DNA of 33,736 nt from DATLFI01 sp035524895 (lineage in GTDB: Bacteria; Acidobacteriota; Thermoanaerobaculia; Multivoradales; Multivoraceae), in contig DATLFI010000341.1 of NCBI GenBank assembly GCA_035524895.1, positions 1-33,736 on the forward strand. The letters run 5' to 3'. This document shows positions 7,952 to 16,031 of the stretch, piece by piece. Within the stretch, counting starts at the first letter, position 1. Each line of letters opens with the position of its first letter. The translations under genes and the position numbers were made by a program. The notes below the pieces were generated by a model, which was not told where the DNA came from, made no database searches, and was given only the letters and a program-made list of their open reading frames with translations.

Positions 7952-9163
7952 TCACTGGAGCTTTCCCAGGACGGAGAACAGCGGTAGGTACATCGCTATC
8001 AGGAGCAGAGAAACGATCAGCCCCATGAACACCAGCATCAGCGGTTCGACCAGGGACAGCAGGCGCTGGATGCGGGTTTCGATCTCCTCGTCGAAGAAGT
8101 CGGAGACGTTGCTGAGCATCTCGTCGAGCGCGCCGGTCGCCTCGCCGACCTTGACCATGTCGATGGTCAGGTCCGGCACCACGCCGCTCTCCTCGAGCGC
8201 GCTGTGCAACGACTGACCCTCGCGCACCTTCCCCACGACCGGATCGAGCTTGGCGCGCAGGTAGGCGTTGCTGACCGAGGATGTTGCGACCTGCAGCGAG
8301 GAGATCAGGGGCAGCCCACCTGCCAGCAGGGTCGCGAGGGAGCGGCAGAACTCCGAGATCGAGAAGCGGTGCAGGATGGCCCCTGCCAGTGGCAGGCGCA
8401 GCTTGATCGCGTCGAGTTGGCGCCTTCCTGGTTCCGTTCGCGACCAGTAGCGGCCGGCGACCAGCGCTGCCACCAGCCCCGCGCCGAGGAACATCGCGTA
8501 ACGCTGCAAGAACAACGAGACCGCGAGGATCGCGCGGGTGAGCGCAGGCAGGTCCACCGCCATGGCGTTGTAGAAGACCTCGAAGCGCGGAATCACGACC
8601 ACCATCATCACCGCGATCATCGCCGCCGACAGCAGCACCAGCAGCGCCGGGTAGATGAGCGCGCTGACCACGCGCTTGCGCACGTCGAGCACCAGCCGCA
8701 GGTAGCGCACGAACCGTCGGATCACCTGCTCCAACTCGCCGCTGCGCTCGCCGGCCTGCAGCGTGGAGGCAAAGAGCGGCGGGAATCGGTCGCCGTGGGA
8801 CCGGAACGCGTCCGACAGCTCCTGGCCGCTGCGAACCCTGCCCTGCACGTCCTCGAGCACCTCGCGGAGATCCAGGTTGCGTTGGCGCTCCGTCAGCATC
8901 TGCAAGCCCTGCAGGAGCGGCAGCCCGGCGCGCAGCAGACCAGCCAGCTCCTGGTTGAAGAACTGCAGCTCGCGCAGCGGGATCGCCCGCCGGCGCCGAC
9001 GCAGGCTGGGTAACGAAAGGCGCAGCCCCCGTCGTCGGATCTCGAACACGCGGTAGCCCGCTCGCTCGAGCTCGTTGCGGGCGGTGCGCTCGTCGCGCGC
9101 CAGGCGGACCTCCTCGAGCACGCGGCCGTCGGGCGCACCGACCCGGCACAGGAACTCCATCAC
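7952..9163 (-). CDS. gspF: GspF/PilC inner-membrane platform protein
   Basis: A 403-residue polytopic protein with two related T2SSF domains, the first about 65-190 (with GLPLLQGLQML and AGERSGELEQVI), the second about 265-390 (with GGLPLISSLQV and VGEATGALDEML). Three transmembrane helices are seen near 168-191, 222-239 and 373-394. This is the GspF/PilC layout; the protein contacts the ATPase and feeds pilins into the fibre. Translation starts at GTG (9163), overlapping the upstream stop as GTGA, or at the next codon, an ATG at 9160. It stands upstream of pilB here, reversed from the common pilB-pilC order. Confidence 0.94.
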   Translation of the reverse strand: MMEFLCRVGAPDGRVLEEVRLARDERTARNELERAGYRVFEIRRRGLRLSLPSLRRRRRAIPLRELQFFNQELAGLLRAGLPLLQGLQMLTERQRNLDLREVLEDVQGRVRSGQELSDAFRSHGDRFPPLFASTLQAGERSGELEQVIRRFVRYLRLVLDVRKRVVSALIYPALLVLLSAAMIAVMMVVVIPRFEVFYNAMAVDLPALTRAILAVSLFLQRYAMFLGAGLVAALVAGRYWSRTEPGRRQLDAIKLRLPLAGAILHRFSISEFCRSLATLLAGGLPLISSLQVATSSVSNAYLRAKLDPVVGKVREGQSLHSALEESGVVPDLTIDMVKVGEATGALDEMLSNVSDFFDEEIETRIQRLLSLVEPLMLVFMGLIVSLLLIAMYLPLFSVLGKLQ

Positions 9164-10029
9164 GAGCCTCCCAGGCGCACGTCCAGCGCGCTGCGCGGCC
9201 TGCAGGTCACCGCCACCGCGAGACCCCGATCGGAGCTCTCGGAGGCGACGAAGCCGAGCACGAGCATGCGGCGGAGAGTCAGGTTGATGTCGGTGGCGAC
9301 GAGGGTCTCCGAAAGGGTCCCTCGGCGGCTGCTGACCTCGAAGCCGCGGAGCTTGAGTCGCCGCGCCCCAAGCACCGTGCCAACCTGGAAGCTCACCGTG
9401 TAGCGGCTGCCCAGCTCGTAGCTCACCGGCTGACCCTCGCGGGTGAGGAGCTGCCCTTCCGCCAGGAGCTGGTACTCGTTGAAGCGAACCATGCTGCCGA
9501 GGCCCTCGACCAGCGCCGGCGGCAGGTCGGAGATGTCGGCGCCGCGCGGCAGCTCACCCTCGCGCCGGCTGACACTCAGAATGTAGAGGTCCAACACCAG
9601 ATCGATCGGTGGGTGGTCGAACTCCCTGAGCGCTGCGCGAACCGCGTCGACGATGCTCGCGTGGTCGCGGATCACCAGCGTGTTCGTCTGTGCCCTGAGC
9701 TCGAGCGAGCCACGCGGCGACAGCATCGGCTCGACCAATGGCAGCGCCTCGCGTGCCGGCTGGTGCTCGAGCTGGTGCGCGTGCAACACGAGGGTCTCCG
9801 CACGCTCCACCGGCTGCTCCTGGGGAGCTCCGCCAGCGGCAGAGCGAGCCGGCAGCGGCTGCCCGCTCGCTGCCTGCGGCTGCCCGCTGGCTACCAGCGG
9901 CTGACCGCTGGCTACCTGCGCCGGAAAGCAGCCGAGCGCGATCGCGACGGCCATGGCGAGCCCGAAGAGCACGCGGGACGACATGGGACCGGCGTGGAGC
10001 AGAGCGGGTGTGCGACGGAGTCGCGTCAC
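9160..10029 (-). CDS. Exported short secretin-N (NolW-like) domain protein without a beta-barrel
   Basis: A protein of up to 289 residues with a signal peptide (a second Met at residue 16 begins a typical one, ending near IALGC, a poor but possible lipobox). A low-complexity linker follows, with three copies of a seven-residue unit (ASGQP-type). Residues about 82-145 resemble the secretin short domain: LVLHAHQLEHQPAREALPLV, then LRAQTNTLVIRDHASIVDAV and a segment ending LYILSVS. The remaining 140 residues are beta-rich with no recognisable motif and no secretin multimer signature. It starts at GTG 10029 (GTGA overlap with the anti-sigma stop) or at ATG 9984. It may be an accessory partner of the secretin; its function is unknown. 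Confidence 0.72.
   Translation of the reverse strand: MTRLRRTPALLHAGPMSSRVLFGLAMAVAIALGCFPAQVASGQPLVASGQPQAASGQPLPARSAAGGAPQEQPVERAETLVLHAHQLEHQPAREALPLVEPMLSPRGSLELRAQTNTLVIRDHASIVDAVRAALREFDHPPIDLVLDLYILSVSRREGELPRGADISDLPPALVEGLGSMVRFNEYQLLAEGQLLTREGQPVSYELGSRYTVSFQVGTVLGARRLKLRGFEVSSRRGTLSETLVATDINLTLRRMLVLGFVASESSDRGLAVAVTCRPRSALDVRLGGS
9853..9915 (-). repeat. Three 21-nt in-frame tandem repeats
   Basis: Three near-identical 21-nt units (9853-9873, 9874-9894, 9895-9915) encode the repeated ASGQP-type heptapeptide just after the signal peptide of the secretin-N-like protein. The unit length keeps the frame, so copy number could vary without breaking the gene. Confidence 0.85.
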
Positions 10030-10595
10030 GGCCCGCCGAGGTCGAGCCCTGCGTGGACCAAGAGCACCAGGTCGAAGGTCGCACCCTCTACCTGATAGAC
10101 GATCTCCGGCGCGTCGTCTTCCGAGCGATCGACCAACGGCATACCTTCGAGGTGCTGCGCCAGGTGACTCGCGTGCAGGGCCGATGCCGTTGCGGTCTCC
10201 TCGACCAGGGCTGGCCGCGAGCTCGGATCCTCGGGCTCGCGCACCAGGCTGCCGCCCCAGAGACCGGCGAGCGCCAGGGCAGGAACGAGAACCGCGGCCA
10301 CGCGTCCGGCGCTCAGGCGCGGCACGAGCCGGCGCCGCAGCGGAGCCGGGGGAGCGCCGGCGAGCAGCCGTCGCGCACCAGCGATCCGCTGCTGCATCTC
10401 GCTGCGCTCGGAGGCCGAGACCTCGACGGCTGGCATCGCTGCGAAGAACATCGACGCGTCGGCCAGCACGGCGCGATCGCGGCAGGACCCGCAGACCCTC
10501 AGGTGCGGCCGCAGCTCGTCGCGAAAGGCCTCGGCTGCCGCCGATTCCTCGCCCAGGCGCTGCCAGTCGACTCGCTCGGCAAAGGGGCAGCTCAC
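10026..10595 (-). CDS. Zinc-finger anti-sigma factor (ZAS type)
   Basis: This 189-residue protein has an N-terminal zinc-binding anti-sigma domain with the H-x3-C-x2-C motif (H31, C35, C38) and an additional N-terminal CPF, one transmembrane helix (about 99-117) and a periplasmic tail of about 70 residues. It lies directly after an ECF sigma gene, with a GTGA overlap, the usual cognate arrangement. It is expected to hold the sigma factor inactive at the membrane until an envelope signal arrives. Its GTG start at 10595 is set by that overlap. The periplasmic tail matches no sensor domain I recognise. The gene also overlaps the next one (GTGA), which ties sigma control to the pilus operon. Confidence 0.86.
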   Translation of the reverse strand: MSCPFAERVDWQRLGEESAAAEAFRDELRPHLRVCGSCRDRAVLADASMFFAAMPAVEVSASERSEMQQRIAGARRLLAGAPPAPLRRRLVPRLSAGRVAAVLVPALALAGLWGGSLVREPEDPSSRPALVEETATASALHASHLAQHLEGMPLVDRSEDDAPEIVYQVEGATFDLVLLVHAGLDLGGP

Positions 10596-11245
10596 GGGAC
10601 CGCCTCCGTGGTCTCGTGGCCGGCGGGCGCGTACTCCGGGTAGCGCTCCCGCAAGGCCACCCTCAGCACCCGGCGGGCATTGAACAAGTGATTCCGAACC
10701 GTCGATTCCCGGCAGCCCACGATCTCGGCGACCTCGGCCGACGACATGCCCTCCAGCTCGCGCATCACGAAGATCGCGCGCTGGCGCTCGGTGAGACCGG
10801 CGGCGAGCTGATCGAAGATTCCGGCCACCTCGCGCTCGCCCAGCTCGCTGAGTGCGCGGCTCCCGGAGGCGTCCTGGCGCCTCTCGAGGTGCAGGCGGAG
10901 CGGCTCTGCCACGCGCTCGCGGCTCCGGCGGGAACGCAGGTGGTCGATCGCGAGGTTGGTCGCAATGCGGTAGATCCAGGTGTTCGCGCTGTAGCGAGGA
11001 TGGTAGCGGCGGCGGTGCTCCCAGATCCTCACGAACGCGATCTGCACCACATCGCGCGCCTCTTCACGGTCTCCCAGGATGCGGTACGCGACCTGGACCA
11101 GAGGCGCCATCTTGCGGCGCACCAACTCGTCGAGAGCCACCTCGTCCGAGTCCTGCAGCCGCAACAGGAGCTCGCGATCGTCGAGTTGCCCGATCTGTTC
11201 CCGATGCAGGGTGCGCGAATACGCGAGTCTGGGCAGGGGCGACAT
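10592..11245 (-). CDS. ECF-type RNA polymerase sigma factor
   Basis: A 217-residue sigma-70 family protein with only regions 2 and 4. Region 2 (about 40-108) includes EEARDVVQIAFVRIWE and NTWIYRIATNLAIDHLRSRR. Region 4 (about 145-198) includes LTERQRAIFVMRELEGMSSA and a helix-turn-helix with STVRNHLFNARRVLR. It is the first gene of the minus-strand assembly operon and overlaps its anti-sigma gene (GTGA). The ATG at 11245 gives full region 2 plus a 30-residue N-terminal extension. By analogy with ECF/anti-sigma pairs it may control its own operon, but I could not identify a convincing ECF-type -35 in the leader. Confidence 0.93.
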   Translation of the reverse strand: MSPLPRLAYSRTLHREQIGQLDDRELLLRLQDSDEVALDELVRRKMAPLVQVAYRILGDREEARDVVQIAFVRIWEHRRRYHPRYSANTWIYRIATNLAIDHLRSRRSRERVAEPLRLHLERRQDASGSRALSELGEREVAGIFDQLAAGLTERQRAIFVMRELEGMSSAEVAEIVGCRESTVRNHLFNARRVLRVALRERYPEYAPAGHETTEAVP

Positions 11246-11360
11246 CTCGTCGTTCTACGGAGGGGCGACCTCGGGCGTCTATCTCGTCGAGGGGCACACG
11301 GAGGCGGCCGGTTCGTTGCCGCCGCGACTTAAAAGGGTCGCAGCCATCGCGCGACCGCTC

Positions 11361-11366
11361 ATTATA
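11361..11366 (-). promoter_or_regulatory. Possible -10 box for the sigma/pilus operon
   Basis: On the minus strand this reads TATAAT, a perfect -10 hexamer, about 115 nt upstream of the ECF sigma start in the divergent interval with waaA (11246-11421). No good TTGACA-like -35 is present at 16-19 nt, so the call is weak. The same AT-rich spot could serve waaA on the plus strand. Confidence 0.3.
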
Positions 11367-11410
11367 CTTTCGAGTCGCATCCGATGCCTGTCTCCGTGGT
11401 GCTCGATCCA

Positions 11411-11426
11411 CACATTCCATAATGTG
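11411..11426. repeat. Inverted repeat spanning the waaA start codon
   Basis: CACATT and AATGTG arms (6 bp, perfect) flank a CCAT loop, and the waaA ATG lies in the right arm. No Shine-Dalgarno is evident upstream. In mRNA the stem could mask the start; as DNA it could be an operator half-site pair. Short enough to be chance. Confidence 0.4.
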
Positions 11427-12717
11427 GACTATCTATCAAGTGTGCTACGCGCTGGCCCTCGTGGTGGCGGCTCCCGTGCTGCTCGCGATACGCGGTCGCC
11501 ACTACCTGCCCACGCTCGCACCGCGACTCGGAACCCAACCGGCGACCCAGGGAGCTCACGCGCTCTGGCTCCACGCGGTCTCGGTCGGCGAGGTCGGCGT
11601 GGCGGCGACCCTCACTGCCGCGCTCGCGCCGAGGCTCGGTGAGGGCAGGCGGCTGCTGCTGACGACCACGACACCGACCGGCCAGGAGCGTGCCCGCGCC
11701 CTGGCTGCCCGGCCCGAGCTGCGGGACCGCTCCACCGTCGCTTACCTGCCCTTCGACCTGGGCCCGGCGGTGCGGCGGTTCCTCGACGGCTTCTCCCCCG
11801 GCGCGCTGGTCTTGGTCGAGGGTGACCTGTGGCCGTTGCTGCTGCAGCGCGTCCGAGACCGCAGCATCCCGGTCGTGGTGGTCAACGGCCGCATCAGCGA
11901 TCGCAGCTTTGCGCGCCAGCGACCGCTGCGCGCCTTCCTTGGTCCCCTGCACCGGCCGGTGATGCACTGGGGCATGCAGACCGCAGCCGACCGCGATCGC
12001 CTGCTCGCCCTCGGCGTGCCCGCCGCGCGCGTGACGGTCACCGGAAACCTGAAGTTCGAGACCGCCGAGCCTGCCCCCGTGCCCCAGGCGCAGCAGCTCG
12101 TCGAGCGTCTCGCGGGCGGTCGGCCGGTCCTCCTCGCTGGCTCGACCGCGGCCGGAGAGGACGACCAGGTGCTCGAGGCCTTCGAGCGCCTCGGCGCCGG
12201 ACGCGCGGCCTTGCTCGTGCTCGCACCGCGTCACCCCGAACGTTGCGCGGCGGTGGCGCGTCTGATCACGAGCCGGGGCTTGACCGCCCAGCGTCGCACC
12301 GAATCGGATGTGGCCAGGAGCCCCGCTTCTCCGCCCGACGTGCTCCTGCTCGATTCGCTCGGCGAGCTCGCGGGTCTCTACCGCCTCGCGTCAGCCGCCT
12401 TCGTCGGGGGCACCCTGGTCCCCCGCGGCGGGCAGAACCCGCTGGAGCCCGCGCGCTTCGGAGTTCCGGTCGTGGTCGGCCCTTCCATGGAGAACTTCCG
12501 CGAGATCGCTTACGCCTTCGACGGTGCCTCGGCATGGCGACGAGCGAAAGACGCCGCCACCCTTGCCGCGGCGTGGGGAGACTGGCTCGCCGACCCAGAG
12601 CTGGCGCGCGAGGTCGGAGCGCGTGGTCGCGCGCTCGTCGAGGCGAACCGCGGCGCCCTGGAGCGCACCCTCGCGCTGATTCGGCCGCTCCTTGGCTCCG
12701 GCGGAAGTCCCGGCTGA
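11422..12717 (+). CDS. waaA: 3-deoxy-D-manno-octulosonic acid (Kdo) transferase
   Basis: A 431-residue GT30 enzyme that transfers Kdo from CMP-Kdo to the lipid A precursor at the inner membrane. It has an N-terminal hydrophobic anchor (about 4-22); the SVGEVG motif with probable catalytic base E57; LVEGDLWP near 131-138; the GNLKFE motif (208-213); and the C-terminal signature GGQNPLEPA (336-344). Length matches WaaA (about 425). The ATG at 11422 is chosen because it starts the membrane anchor; further upstream codons give Arg/Pro-rich noise. It is coupled to lpxK by a TGATG overlap. The presence of both genes shows a Gram-negative, LPS-bearing envelope. Confidence 0.95.
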   Translation: MWTIYQVCYALALVVAAPVLLAIRGRHYLPTLAPRLGTQPATQGAHALWLHAVSVGEVGVAATLTAALAPRLGEGRRLLLTTTTPTGQERARALAARPELRDRSTVAYLPFDLGPAVRRFLDGFSPGALVLVEGDLWPLLLQRVRDRSIPVVVVNGRISDRSFARQRPLRAFLGPLHRPVMHWGMQTAADRDRLLALGVPAARVTVTGNLKFETAEPAPVPQAQQLVERLAGGRPVLLAGSTAAGEDDQVLEAFERLGAGRAALLVLAPRHPERCAAVARLITSRGLTAQRRTESDVARSPASPPDVLLLDSLGELAGLYRLASAAFVGGTLVPRGGQNPLEPARFGVPVVVGPSMENFREIAYAFDGASAWRRAKDAATLAAAWGDWLADPELAREVGARGRALVEANRGALERTLALIRPLLGSGGSPG

Positions 12718-13742
12718 TGCCAATCGAGCTCCACCCTCCGAGCGCCGCGCGCGGTCCGTGGCAGCGGCTCTACGCCGCCGCGTTGGCGCTCCGGCGTGCA
12801 CGAGGTCGCAGCCGCGCCACCAGGCTGCCGCGGCCGACGATCTCGGTCGGCAACCTGCACTGGGGAGGCGCAGGCAAGACGCCGCTGGTGGCCGCGGTCG
12901 CCGAGCGCCTCGCCGCGGGCGGCGCCGCGGTAGCAGTCCTCTCGCGCGGCTACCGGCGAAGCGGACGCGAGCCCCTGGTGGTGAGCTCCGGCGCCGGCCC
13001 TCTCGTGAGCTGGCGCGAGGCGGGCGACGAGCCCTTCTGGCTGGCTCAGAACCTGCCCGGCGTCACGGTAGCGGTGGGTGCCGACCGTACCCGCGCCGCG
13101 GCGCTGGTCGTTCGCGCAGGTCCGGTGGACCTGTTCCTGCTCGACGACGCGTTCTCGCACGTCCGCGTGGCGCGCGACCTCGACCTGCTGGCCTTTCCTG
13201 CGAACGACCCCTTCGCGGGCGGCCGGCTCCTGCCATCCGGACGACTGCGCGAGCCGCTGCGGGCCTCGGCGAGCGCGGACGCGGTGCTGCTCACCGGCGT
13301 CCCGGAGGCCGAGGTCTCCAGGGGGCGGGACCTCGCGGCTGCGCTGCGGCCCTTCGGCTTCGCCGGCGAAGGCTTCGCCGTCGCGGAGACGGCATGGGTC
13401 GGCGCGGGACCCGCCGGCTCGAGATCCCCCGAAGCCGGCGAGCGGGTGGTGCTGGTCACGGGCGTAGCGCGTCCGGGACGAGTGGCTGCGACCGCACAGC
13501 GACTGGGCCTGGTGGTAGTCGAGCACCTCGCCTTCCGCGATCACTACGAGTACCCGCCGGCGAGCCTGACGCGCATTCGCAGCGCCGCCGAGCGGCACCA
13601 GGCGCCGGTGCTCACAACGAGCAAGGACGCGATGAAGCTGTCAGGCGGCCTCGTCCCGGAGCCGCATGTCCTCGAGCTGCGCGCGCTGCCCGAACCGGCA
13701 TTCTGGAGTTGGCTCGAGACCCGCGTCGGCCGCTCCGAGTGA
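12717..13742 (+). CDS. lpxK: Tetraacyldisaccharide 4'-kinase
   Basis: This 341-residue membrane-associated kinase phosphorylates the 4' position of the lipid A disaccharide precursor. It has the LpxK P-loop SVGNLHWGGAGKTP (43-56), an LSRGYRR motif (75-81), the DDAFSH segment (143-148) in place of the common DDGFQH, and the late motif FRDHYEYP plus TTSKDAMKL near the C terminus. Length is usual for the family. The ATG at 12717 overlaps the waaA stop by one base (TGATG). The SH in place of QH in the active-site segment is a mild oddity. Its end lies 15 nt from the convergent biotin carrier gene. Confidence 0.95.
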   Translation: MPIELHPPSAARGPWQRLYAAALALRRARGRSRATRLPRPTISVGNLHWGGAGKTPLVAAVAERLAAGGAAVAVLSRGYRRSGREPLVVSSGAGPLVSWREAGDEPFWLAQNLPGVTVAVGADRTRAAALVVRAGPVDLFLLDDAFSHVRVARDLDLLAFPANDPFAGGRLLPSGRLREPLRASASADAVLLTGVPEAEVSRGRDLAAALRPFGFAGEGFAVAETAWVGAGPAGSRSPEAGERVVLVTGVARPGRVAATAQRLGLVVVEHLAFRDHYEYPPASLTRIRSAAERHQAPVLTTSKDAMKLSGGLVPEPHVLELRALPEPAFWSWLETRVGRSE

Positions 13743-13757
13743 GCCGTCGCTCCGCTG

Positions 13758-14321
<564 letters not shown>

Positions 14322-14345
14322 GCTCCCTTCGGTACCGCGCCGTGA

Positions 14346-16031
14346 TCAGACGGGCTTCCGGAGCGCCTCGCCCCGGGCTGCTGCGTGCCAACGGCGGCGA
14401 GCCGACTGCGCCGCCTCTGGAGCGCCTCTCGAACGCCCCGCACGCTGGACGTGGCAGATGGCCGCTGCGATCAACGACAGGTCCGAGTCGAGACTTGGCG
14501 TGCCGGGCTCGCCGGCAGTGCGCCGCGGTGGCCAATCCCCGGACTGCAGCTTGCGGTCGAGCATGCCGATGTCGAGTCGCCCCGCGAGGAAGTCCTCGTC
14601 CTCGAGCAGGTCGAGGAACAACGGCGCCGTGGTCCGGATCCCTTCGATGCGGAGCTCGCCGAGCGCGCGGCGCAGACGGCGAAGCGCCTGCGGCCGATCC
14701 TCCCCCCAGACGATCAGTTTCGCCAGCATCGGGTCGTAGTGGATGGTGACCTCCGAACCCTGGAGCACGCCGCAGTCGTTTCGGACGCCTGGCCCCTCCG
14801 GCAACCGGAGTAGCTCGATGCGGCCGGGCGAGGGAGCGAAGTTGCGATAGGGGTCCTCGGCGTAGAGCCGGACCTCCACGGCGTGACCCCGCGGCTCGAC
14901 GCCTTGCACCTCGGGCGGCAGTGGCTCGCCTTCGGCCACACGGATCTGCGCCACCACCAGGTCGATCCCGGTGACCAGCTCGGTGACCGGATGCTCGACC
15001 TGGAGGCGGGTGTTCATCTCGAGAAAGAAGAACTGTCCGTCGGAAGCAAGCAGAAACTCCACGGTCCCGGCGCCGGTGTAGGCGACCGCCGCCGCCGCGC
15101 GCACCGCGGCGTCACCCATCCGACGGCGCAGCGACGAGTCGACCGCCACCGACGGTGCCTCCTCCACGACCTTCTGGTGGCGCCGCTGCAGCGAGCACTC
15201 GCGCTCCCCGAGCGAAACCACGTTGCCGTGGTGGTCGCCCAGCACCTGGATCTCGACATGCCGCGGACGCTCGACGTACTTCTCGACGTACACCGCGCCG
15301 TCGCCGAAGCTCGCCAGCGCCTCCGACGTAGTCGCTCGGAAGGCTGAAGCCAGGTCCGCTTCCCGCTGCACCATACGCATGCCCTTGCCACCACCGCCCG
15401 CCGCGGCCTTGAGCATCACCGGGTAGCCCAGCTCGGCCGCGGCGACGGTGGCGGCGTCGTGGTCCGCGAGCGCCTCGGTGCCTCCTGGCACGACCGGCAC
15501 GCCGGCCTCCAACATCAGCCGCCGGCTTTCGGTCTTCGAGCCCATGGCGGCGATCGCGCGCGAGCTCGGTCCGATGAACGTGATGCCGGCCGCTTCACAA
15601 CGAGCGGCGAAGTCGGCGTTCTCCGACAGGAACCCGTAGCCGGGGTGGATGCCGTCGGCACCGACGCGGCGCGCCAGGTCGACGATCGCTGCGGCTCTCA
15701 GGTAGCTCTCGCTCGACGGCGGCGGGCCGATCTCGTAGGCCTCGTCGGCCAACAACACCGGCAGCTCGCGTCGATCCGCCGTCGAGAAGATGACCACCGA
15801 GGCGATGTCGAGCTCGCGTAACGCCCGAACCACCCGCACGGCGATCTCGCCGCGGTTGGCCACCAGGACCTTGCGCAGGCGTCGGAAAGTCAAGCCGGGT
15901 TCGCTCGGGTGGTGGCCAGACGGGGTGGCAGAAGAGGTGGCAGTGCCGCTGTCGGTGGGCCGGGGCTCGAGGTACCAGTGAGGCGAGCGGCAGCTTCGTG
16001 CATCCCTGCGAGGGCTGTCATTCTCCTGCAT
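14346..16031 (-). CDS. accC: Biotin carboxylase subunit of acetyl-/acyl-CoA carboxylase
   Basis: This ATP-grasp enzyme carboxylates biotin on the carrier protein using bicarbonate and ATP. It shows KVLVANRGEIAVR (54-66), GIHPGYGFLSEN (127-138), the glycine loop AAAGGGGKGMRM (209-220), and EMNTRLQVEHPVTE (338-351) with active-site residues. The core ends near residue 495 and is followed by an Arg/Ala-rich tail of about 65 residues like the start of the linker in fused alpha chains. The 561-residue form starts at ATG 16031, overlapping the upstream gene by 14 nt, but its first 46 residues are not conserved in the family. A TTG at 15893 would give a normal N terminus (MTFRRLRKVLVANRG) but has no clear Shine-Dalgarno. 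Confidence 0.93.
   Translation of the reverse strand: MQENDSPRRDARSCRSPHWYLEPRPTDSGTATSSATPSGHHPSEPGLTFRRLRKVLVANRGEIAVRVVRALRELDIASVVIFSTADRRELPVLLADEAYEIGPPPSSESYLRAAAIVDLARRVGADGIHPGYGFLSENADFAARCEAAGITFIGPSSRAIAAMGSKTESRRLMLEAGVPVVPGGTEALADHDAATVAAAELGYPVMLKAAAGGGGKGMRMVQREADLASAFRATTSEALASFGDGAVYVEKYVERPRHVEIQVLGDHHGNVVSLGERECSLQRRHQKVVEEAPSVAVDSSLRRRMGDAAVRAAAAVAYTGAGTVEFLLASDGQFFFLEMNTRLQVEHPVTELVTGIDLVVAQIRVAEGEPLPPEVQGVEPRGHAVEVRLYAEDPYRNFAPSPGRIELLRLPEGPGVRNDCGVLQGSEVTIHYDPMLAKLIVWGEDRPQALRRLRRALGELRIEGIRTTAPLFLDLLEDEDFLAGRLDIGMLDRKLQSGDWPPRRTAGEPGTPSLDSDLSLIAAAICHVQRAGRSRGAPEAAQSARRRWHAAARGEALRKPV

Noticed and set aside
6154..8028. 624-codon plus-strand open frame opposite pilB
   Set aside because: Antisense shadow (Asp/Val/Leu/His-rich), opposite the conserved ATPase motifs.
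11829..12716. Upstream in-frame extension of lpxK over waaA
   Set aside because: Arg/Pro/Ala-rich noise; the conserved LpxK start and TGATG overlap place the start at 12717.
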